Below are positions 34,118 through 37,833 of a stretch of DNA of 37,833 nt, one piece after another. The notes below the pieces were generated by a model that was not told the DNA's origin, did not search any database, and was given only the letters and a program-made list of their open reading frames with translations. Source of the DNA: Gammaproteobacteria bacterium. Its GTDB lineage: Bacteria; Pseudomonadota; Gammaproteobacteria; JACCXJ01. Each line of letters starts with the position of its first letter. Position 1 is the first letter of the stretch. The position numbers and the translations under genes are program-made. Where the stretch lies: the NCBI GenBank assembly GCA_013697045.1, contig JACCXJ010000193.1, positions 1-37,833 of the forward strand, read 5' to 3'.

Positions 34118-34798
34118 CTAGAGCTTCTTGACGATGATCTCGACGCGGCGGTTCTTCTGCCGCCCGTCCGGATCGTCGCTGCCGTCGGGCTTATCGTTCG
34201 GGACGGCGGGGCTGGTCTCGCCGAGCCCTTTCGTCGTGAGGACGCCCGTCGCCCGGTTCGCGATGAGCCAGTCTTTGACCGAGTCGGCTCGCCGCTGCGA
34301 GAGCTTCAGGTTGTAGTCGTCGGAGCCCTTGGAGTCGGTATGCCCCTCGATGCGCACCATGGGCTTGCCGTACTTGCGGATCACTTCGGCGACACGCGTG
34401 AGGATCGGCTCGGCCGCAGGCCGGAGCGTCGCCTTGTCGAAGTCGAAGAGGATGTCGCCCGAGAGCTCGATCCGGACCTCGGTCTCGGTCTCCTTGATCG
34501 CCAGATCCTCGACCATGCCGCCGATGTCCGCGGGCTTGCCGCCCAGCGTCCCGGGCTTGCCGCCGAGGCCAACCGGCTTGCCGCCGAGGTCGACGGGCTT
34601 GCCGACCAGATCGAGCGATTTGAAGACGAGGTTCACGATCGTCGGCTTGAGAGCGGAGATCGCACCCTTGGCGCCCGGTGGGGCTTCGGTCTCCGGCGCT
34701 TCGTCCTGGGCAAGCGCTACCGTGGAGAGGAAGAATGCGAGCGCCGCACCGGTCACCCAGATGCGGCCACACGTGCGAGTGAGCCGCGCGAGCGTCAC
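34118..34798 (-). CDS. OmpA-family peptidoglycan-binding protein with heptad linker
   Basis: The 226-residue protein starts with GTG 34798, overlapping the stop of the upstream gene (GTGA), and has a signal peptide (GAALAFFLSTVALAQ). A linker holds four exact 7-residue units of the form GKPxxLG (nt 34520-34603). The C-terminal OmpA domain runs from SGDILFDFDKATLRPAAEPI through RIEGHTDSKGSDDYNLKLSQ and RADSVKDWL to RQKNRRVEIIVKK. The peptidoglycan-binding aspartate and arginine positions look intact. It is probably anchored to the cell wall in the periplasm. The long upstream extension of this frame lies in the partner gene and was excluded. Confidence 0.9.
   Translation of the reverse strand: MTLARLTRTCGRIWVTGAALAFFLSTVALAQDEAPETEAPPGAKGAISALKPTIVNLVFKSLDLVGKPVDLGGKPVGLGGKPGTLGGKPADIGGMVEDLAIKETETEVRIELSGDILFDFDKATLRPAAEPILTRVAEVIRKYGKPMVRIEGHTDSKGSDDYNLKLSQRRADSVKDWLIANRATGVLTTKGLGETSPAVPNDKPDGSDDPDGRQKNRRVEIIVKKL
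34520..34603 (-). repeat. Four 21-bp in-frame repeats in the OmpA-like gene
   Basis: Four consecutive 21-base units (34583-34603, 34562-34582, 34541-34561, 34520-34540) encode GKPVDLG, GKPVGLG, GKPGTLG and GKPADIG. The GGCAAGCC part is nearly invariant while the middle codons vary, which suggests older duplication rather than recent slippage. Confidence 0.85.
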
Positions 34799-35283
34799 TT
34801 CGCGATCGGCACGTCTTCGAACGGAGGAACGCCCATGATGTACACCGTGACCTTCTCCGTCTCGGCGGGCGGCGCCGGGAACTTCGCCCACATCTTGTAC
34901 GTCTTTCCCGGCTCGATTTCGACGTAGTTGTATCCGCGGTGCGTACCGGCGACCTCTTTTCCGGAGCTGTCCTTGACCACGAAGTATTTCTTCTTCGCGG
35001 CCGCATCGACCAGATAGTAGTCTTCGGAGATCAGCGGATCGATGCGCTTCTTCTCTTCGTCCCCGTTCTTGTACAGCCACTTGACCGTCACCGTGTCGCC
35101 CGAGGTGCGCTTGAGCTCGAGCAGCGTGACCTCCGCCCCCGAGTCGTGCTGCTCGACCCCGAGCGGCGCGGCCGCGGCGGCCGGCGCCGCGTCTTCAGCC
35201 ACGGCCAGCCCTGGCAGCACGAGACAGGCGGCGAACAAGAGCCGCGCGAAACGGGTACAAAGTCTTTTCAATTTGCTGTTCAT
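34795..35283 (-). CDS. Periplasmic protein of unknown function, partner of the OmpA-like gene
   Basis: A 162-residue protein with a clear signal peptide (FARLLFAACLVLPGLAVA, cleavage near AVAED), an alanine-rich spacer and a probably beta-rich domain with VTLLELKRTSGDTVTVKWLY, EDYYLVDAAAKKKYFVV and YVEIEPGKTYKMWAKFP. The pattern suggests an immunoglobulin-like fold as in DUF4352-type domains, though I could not assign a family. A strong ribosome site (AGGAGA) precedes the ATG. The gene overlaps the OmpA-like gene by four bases, so both are made together from the promoter at 35332-35360. Confidence 0.8.
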   Translation of the reverse strand: MNSKLKRLCTRFARLLFAACLVLPGLAVAEDAAPAAAAAPLGVEQHDSGAEVTLLELKRTSGDTVTVKWLYKNGDEEKKRIDPLISEDYYLVDAAAKKKYFVVKDSSGKEVAGTHRGYNYVEIEPGKTYKMWAKFPAPPAETEKVTVYIMGVPPFEDVPIAK

Positions 35284-35331
35284 GGTCGTCTCCTATCTCG
35301 CCTTGGGCTGATGCCTTAGGGTGAAGATCGA

Positions 35332-35360
35332 AGGATAGCATTTTCAACGGGGTTTTTCAA
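35332..35360 (-). promoter_or_regulatory. Sigma70 promoter of the periplasmic/OmpA-like pair
   Basis: On the minus strand TTGAAA (35360-35355) and TATCCT (35337-35332) are separated by exactly 17 bases. The predicted start near 35325 leaves a leader of about 40 bases with AGGAGA before the ATG at 35283. Confidence 0.65.
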
Positions 35361-35690
35361 CCGGTACGGTTGCGTCGGGTTTGCGTCGGGGGATCATGCT
35401 CTACCGGAGCTTCCACGCGCTCTTCACCGCGGTAGCTCGGCCGCGATGTTCGTGTACCTGCTCCACGAATGGGCCATCAACCGCATGTTGGCGGCCGACC
35501 TCGCGGCCGGGCGGTCCATCTGTTTTCTCATGCCTCTGCACTTCCTCCGGCCGTGAGCAGCGGGACGAGCCCGGCGACCTCGTAGATGGTCCGGGCATAG
35601 AGCCGAAACGAGGGAAATACCCGCTTCTCCGCCAGCGGCGGATCGCTGCTCCAGCCAAGCGCGGGCACCGGCCGACCGTCGCGAAACGCC
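35361..35690. other. Stretch without a supported gene
   Basis: About 330 bases between the promoter and the Bax-inhibitor remnant. Open frames on the minus strand have no family resemblance and their amino-acid make-up (many Arg, Pro, Gly) looks like noise in GC-rich DNA. It may be eroded downstream sequence of the Bax-inhibitor gene. Confidence 0.5.
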
Positions 35691-36019
35691 TAGGCCGCCA
35701 TGAGCACCTCGAGCGACGCGAACACCGCGGGCCGCGTAAACGCCCTTTCGCTCGCGACATCGACGATCCGCGCCCAGCGGTCGGCCACTCATCCCACCGC
35801 CATGAAGGCGGCGGGGACGATGAGCCAACTCATGCGCCCACCCAGCAGGGTTTGCACGATTGGCTGGGCCAGCGGCGAGGTGATGAGCGCGGCTTCGACC
35901 GCGATGAAGGCGAGGACGGCGCCACCAAGGTGGAGATACGTCTTCCGAATAAAGGCAACCCTGGCCGAAGCCGGCGCCTCGGCGGCGATAGTCCCTGCAG
36001 CAGCGGTGTTCCAGCTCAT
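35691..36019 (-). pseudogene. Truncated Bax inhibitor-1 / YccA-family gene
   Basis: The frame starts at ATG 36019 with AGGAGG five bases ahead and reads MSWNTAAAGTIAAEAPASAR, then FIRKTYLHLGGAVLAFIAVE and GRMSWLIVPAAFMAVG. This is the N-terminal cytoplasmic part and first two membrane helices of the BI-1 family. TGA at 35789-35791 replaces the usual Trp before VADRWAR. Reading past it the resemblance is lost within about ten residues, and the remaining membrane helices are absent. A large 3' deletion or rearrangement has therefore destroyed the gene. Confidence 0.75.
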
Positions 36020-36058
36020 CTGAGCCTCCTGAATCAGGCGTTGAGCGGCCAGCCTTCG

Positions 36059-36622
36059 TCAGTCGTCCCCGAAGCCGCCGCCGAAATCATCTCCTCCCGT
36101 GTCACTGAACTCCTCGTGTCCCTCGTCGGTTGTTTCGTCGCGCGCGGAATCGGCCTCGGCGTGCTCGCTCGGTTCCGAGCGGTCGCCGAACCCTCCAAGG
36201 AGCTGGTGGGCGATCGCGGTGCCGATGAAGCTGCCGGCGATGCTGCTGAGAAGTGTGCCGCCGAACATGCCGCCCATCCCCCTTCTGCTCCCGCCAAAGA
36301 TGCGCTCGAGGGAGCCCGGCTGACGGAGCTCCGCCCTTGTGGCCATGCGGGCAAGCTGCTGAGGGTTGGCCTGAGTCGGCGAAGCGATGCGCTCTCCTTC
36401 AGGCAGCTCCCGGTTCAACTCCTGCAAGGCCTGAGCTTGTTGGTCCGGAGTCAATTGTGCGAAGGCTTCCGCATGCGCCTGTTCAATGGCTTCCGGCGGC
36501 GCGGTGCGCAGTAGGTACCGGTAACGCTCCAGTGCTTGTTCATCGGCCGATGCAGCTCCTGCAGTTCCCGGCACTGGTTTCTTCGGCTCCTCTCCTCCCA
36601 TGAAGCGGTCAAGAATGCCCAT
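36059..36622 (-). CDS. Hypothetical protein with glycine-rich hydrophobic segment and acidic tail
   Basis: A 187-residue protein. ATG 36622 has AGGAGA at a spacing of about seven; the longer frame upstream is excluded. Residues about 1-20 are a basic amphipathic start (MGILDRFMGGEEPKKP), followed by a helical region with ALERYRYLLRTAPPEAIEQA, a conserved-looking MATRAELRQPGSLERIFGG, then a glycine-rich hydrophobic stretch (MFGGTLLSSIAGSFIGTAIA) that could insert in a membrane, and an acidic tail ending GGDDFGGGFGDD. I do not know its function. It precedes the Bax-inhibitor remnant by 39 bases on the same strand and may have formed an operon with it, which would suggest a membrane-stress role. 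Confidence 0.75.
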   Translation of the reverse strand: MGILDRFMGGEEPKKPVPGTAGAASADEQALERYRYLLRTAPPEAIEQAHAEAFAQLTPDQQAQALQELNRELPEGERIASPTQANPQQLARMATRAELRQPGSLERIFGGSRRGMGGMFGGTLLSSIAGSFIGTAIAHQLLGGFGDRSEPSEHAEADSARDETTDEGHEEFSDTGGDDFGGGFGDD

Positions 36623-36983
36623 TTGGTATCTCCTCATCACGTTGCGTTGTCTGTTCGTCTCACTCCAACCCGCGCCATAACGGCACCCTTCCTTACCTCG
36701 CGATCGGCCGACAGGCCTTCTCGGCTTCGGGCTGCCGGGAGTAGATATGCTGGAGCCGGTCGATGGTTCGGGGAATAGGGATTTTAAACGCCCTTTTTCG
36801 TCAAGAGGTAGAGTACTGCTCGGCTCGTGAGCGGTCAAGCATACGGGTCCGCGGCCTCGGATCGGGCCCTTCCTCGGCCCGAGGCGCTATGTTTCGGGGC
36901 GTTTTGGCGTCTCGGGCGAGCGAGGGCCAAGAGGGAGGGTCGGCTCAGGGGCTGAACCGGACCGGAGCGGGGTTCGGTGGGGA
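36623..36983. other. Non-coding flank containing IS91 end repeat copy B
   Basis: Apart from the repeat at 36852-36916 nothing is recognisable. It separates the IS91 transposase C-terminus from the 187-residue gene and probably includes the outer boundary of the decayed element. Confidence 0.5.
36852..36916. repeat. IS91-type end repeat, copy B
   Basis: 36864-36916 matches 33898-33950 at 49 of 53 positions in the same orientation, and 36852-36863 also matches copy A. It lies about 70 bases downstream of the transposase stop, where IS91-type elements carry their replication-origin end. Confidence 0.75.
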
Positions 36984-37225
36984 TCAGGCCTGTTGGAATC
37001 GATCGAAGACCCTGGCCGCTGCTCGGGGCGGTGCTCGGGCGGGCAAACCGAGATGGGTAAGCATCTTGGCAATCACGGTGGAGTCTACGATGGCGGCGAT
37101 GATCTTCAAGGTGCCACCGCACTGGGGCCACTTCTATCGATATCGAGCACCCGTTTGGGCAACTGGGCCCAGTTCAGGCCGGCAGACGCCGCAGGAGTCG
37201 GCACCTCACCGTGGTCAGGTGGATG
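36984..37225 (-). pseudogene. C-terminal fragment of an IS91-family transposase
   Basis: The minus strand reads GLNWAQLPKRVLDID in one frame and KWPQCGGTLKIIAAIVDSTV, then IAKMLTHLGLPARAPP and TGA at 36984-36986, in another. This is the C-terminal end of IS91 transposases, where NWAQLLKRVFDIDIE leads into a CPxCGGxLKIIA zinc-finger-like motif. One frameshift near 37131-37140 separates the two parts, and nothing upstream of about 37225 resembles transposase. It is a remnant that cannot be active. Confidence 0.8.
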
Positions 37226-37389
37226 GCATGAGCATCGACTGACCCGCTCGGAAAGCCAGGCACACGACGTAAACCCGTTGGATCTTGGGGGTTAGTGCGC
37301 AGTGCCTGCAAAGCACGGCCCCCGCGCAAGGAAAGCCACGGCTAAGAAGAGGTCCTGCTTGGCGTGCCGAGGATGCAACGCTGAACACC

Positions 37390-37551
37390 ATGCTCCAGCC
37401 CAACGACTTGCCACTCGTGTGTCTCCCTATCTACCTGTCCGATGACGAGGCTGCACAACTCCTCGAGTTCCTCCACTACCTGGCCCGTTGTCTTAAGTTC
37501 GAAAAAGGGGGATGGTGGCTCCAAGAGCTGATGACGCAGGAGCGTCCGTAA
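37390..37551 (+). CDS. Small hypothetical protein before the integrase remnant
   Basis: A 53-residue frame from ATG 37390: MLQPNDLPLVCLPIYLSDDE followed by AAQLLEFLHYLARCLKFEKG. It is compact, with a hydrophobic-helical middle, and its end lies inside the left arm of the hairpin before the integrase start. I do not recognise a family. Small proteins of this type often precede recombinase genes in mobile elements. No strong ribosome site is visible, so expression is uncertain. Confidence 0.45.
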   Translation: MLQPNDLPLVCLPIYLSDDEAAQLLEFLHYLARCLKFEKGGWWLQELMTQERP

Positions 37552-37575
37552 CCGGTTACAGCAAAGGAGCCACCA
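37513..37575 (+). promoter_or_regulatory. Inverted repeat that can mask the integrase ribosome site
   Basis: TGGTGGCTCC (37513-37522) is the exact reverse complement of GGAGCCACCA (37566-37575), which contains the GGAG ribosome site and abuts the ATG at 37576. Between them lies the perfect 12-bp palindrome GTAACCGGTTAC (37548-37559). In RNA the outer repeat would hide the ribosome site; in DNA the inner palindrome could bind a dimeric repressor. Confidence 0.5.
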
Positions 37576-37760
37576 ATGAGCCTAATCGACGACCGAACAG
37601 CAATAACTGGTATTACCTGTTTCAGATCCACGGCCGGAAGTATTTCGGTTCTACCGGAACCCCGAAGAAGACGTTGGCTGTAAAGATTGAAGCGAAGCGA
37701 CGGGAGGATACAATATCTCGATTGGTGTTGGGTGAGCTGAAGCCGATAGGAATGCTCTAG
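37576..37760 (+). pseudogene. N-terminal fragment of a tyrosine recombinase (phage-type integrase)
   Basis: A well-placed AGGAG precedes ATG 37576. The frame starts MSLIDDR and, after a one-base shift near 37596, continues NSNNWYYLFQIHGRKYFGST and GTPKKTLAVKIEAKRRED. This is the arm-type DNA-binding start of many integrases (WYxxFxxxGxRxxxSTGT...K..A). It ends at TAG 37758-37760. The core-binding and catalytic domains are not present in the remaining 70 bases of the window, so the gene is broken or continues beyond the edge after a second defect. Confidence 0.65.
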
Positions 37761-37833
37761 TGGAGACGTTCCGAACCGCATGCCTTCCTCGATTTAAGCG
37801 AGGATAGAAGGGAGCTCCGCTTCCACCGATCGT

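Noticed and set aside
35789-35791. UGA read as tryptophan in the Bax-inhibitor gene
   Set aside because: Many neighbouring genes (aroA, rpsA, lapA, lolC, yggT) end with TGA, so TGA is a stop codon here; the gene also lacks its remaining helices.
37476-37781. Minus-strand open frame of 101 codons at the right end
   Set aside because: It is opposite the integrase-like frame, which shows clear arm-domain resemblance; the minus product shows none.

Overview
The window is high-GC chromosomal DNA of a gammaproteobacterium. This is inferred from gene order and protein resemblance: pheA-hisC-tyrA-aroA-cmk-rpsA-ihfB-lapA-lapB, yggS-proC-yggT-yggU, rplM-rpsI, a coq7 hydroxylase, comEC next to a DUF2062 gene and lolCD, and a single-chain gcvP. 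A purple-sulfur-like (Chromatiales-type) relative is plausible, but I cannot name a genus from sequence alone.

Layout. (1) 1-401: no gene; two short hairpin repeats in inverted orientation. (2) 402-10385, minus strand: one long run transcribed from pheA down to mtfA. It joins the last steps of aromatic amino-acid synthesis (PheA, HisC, TyrA, AroA) to CMP kinase, ribosomal protein S1, IHF-beta, the LapA/LapB regulators of LPS assembly and an MtfA-type zinc peptidase. Many genes overlap or nearly touch. (3) 10696-14087, minus: three tandem PilT-family type IV pilus retraction ATPases (PilT, PilU and a third paralogue). (4) 14331-16879, plus: yggS, proC, yggT, yggU, each overlapping or close to the next. 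(5) 16882-18693: coq7 (minus), divergent from rplM-rpsI-tRNA-Gln (plus). (6) 18897-25954: prc protease (plus), comEC (minus), DUF2062 protein (plus), lolD-lolC (minus). Every convergent pair here has touching or overlapping stop codons. (7) 26131-28629, minus: a compositionally different methyltransferase, then an ABC-2 exporter pair. (8) 28711-32214, plus: gcvP and a GcvR-like double-ACT protein.

From about 32.2 kb to the end the character changes to an accessory region full of gene debris: an ABC-ATPase C-terminus, a frameshifted cyclase-like gene, a TIR N-terminus abutting a hydrolase N-terminus, two decayed IS91-family transposase pieces sharing a 53-bp end repeat, a broken Bax-inhibitor-1 gene and a truncated integrase start. 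Intact genes within it are an OmpA-like protein with its overlapping periplasmic partner, a 187-residue protein with a glycine-rich segment and a 53-residue small protein.

The observations I consider most worth checking are: -10 boxes lying 6-10 nt upstream of the start codons of coq7, rplM, lolC and gcvP without a Shine-Dalgarno sequence (possible leaderless mRNAs); the third PilT-family ATPase; 16-bp tandem repeats in the rpsA leader; and the two IS91-type ends bracketing a 2.9-kb gene cargo. I did not find a clear, wholly new defence or metabolic system.
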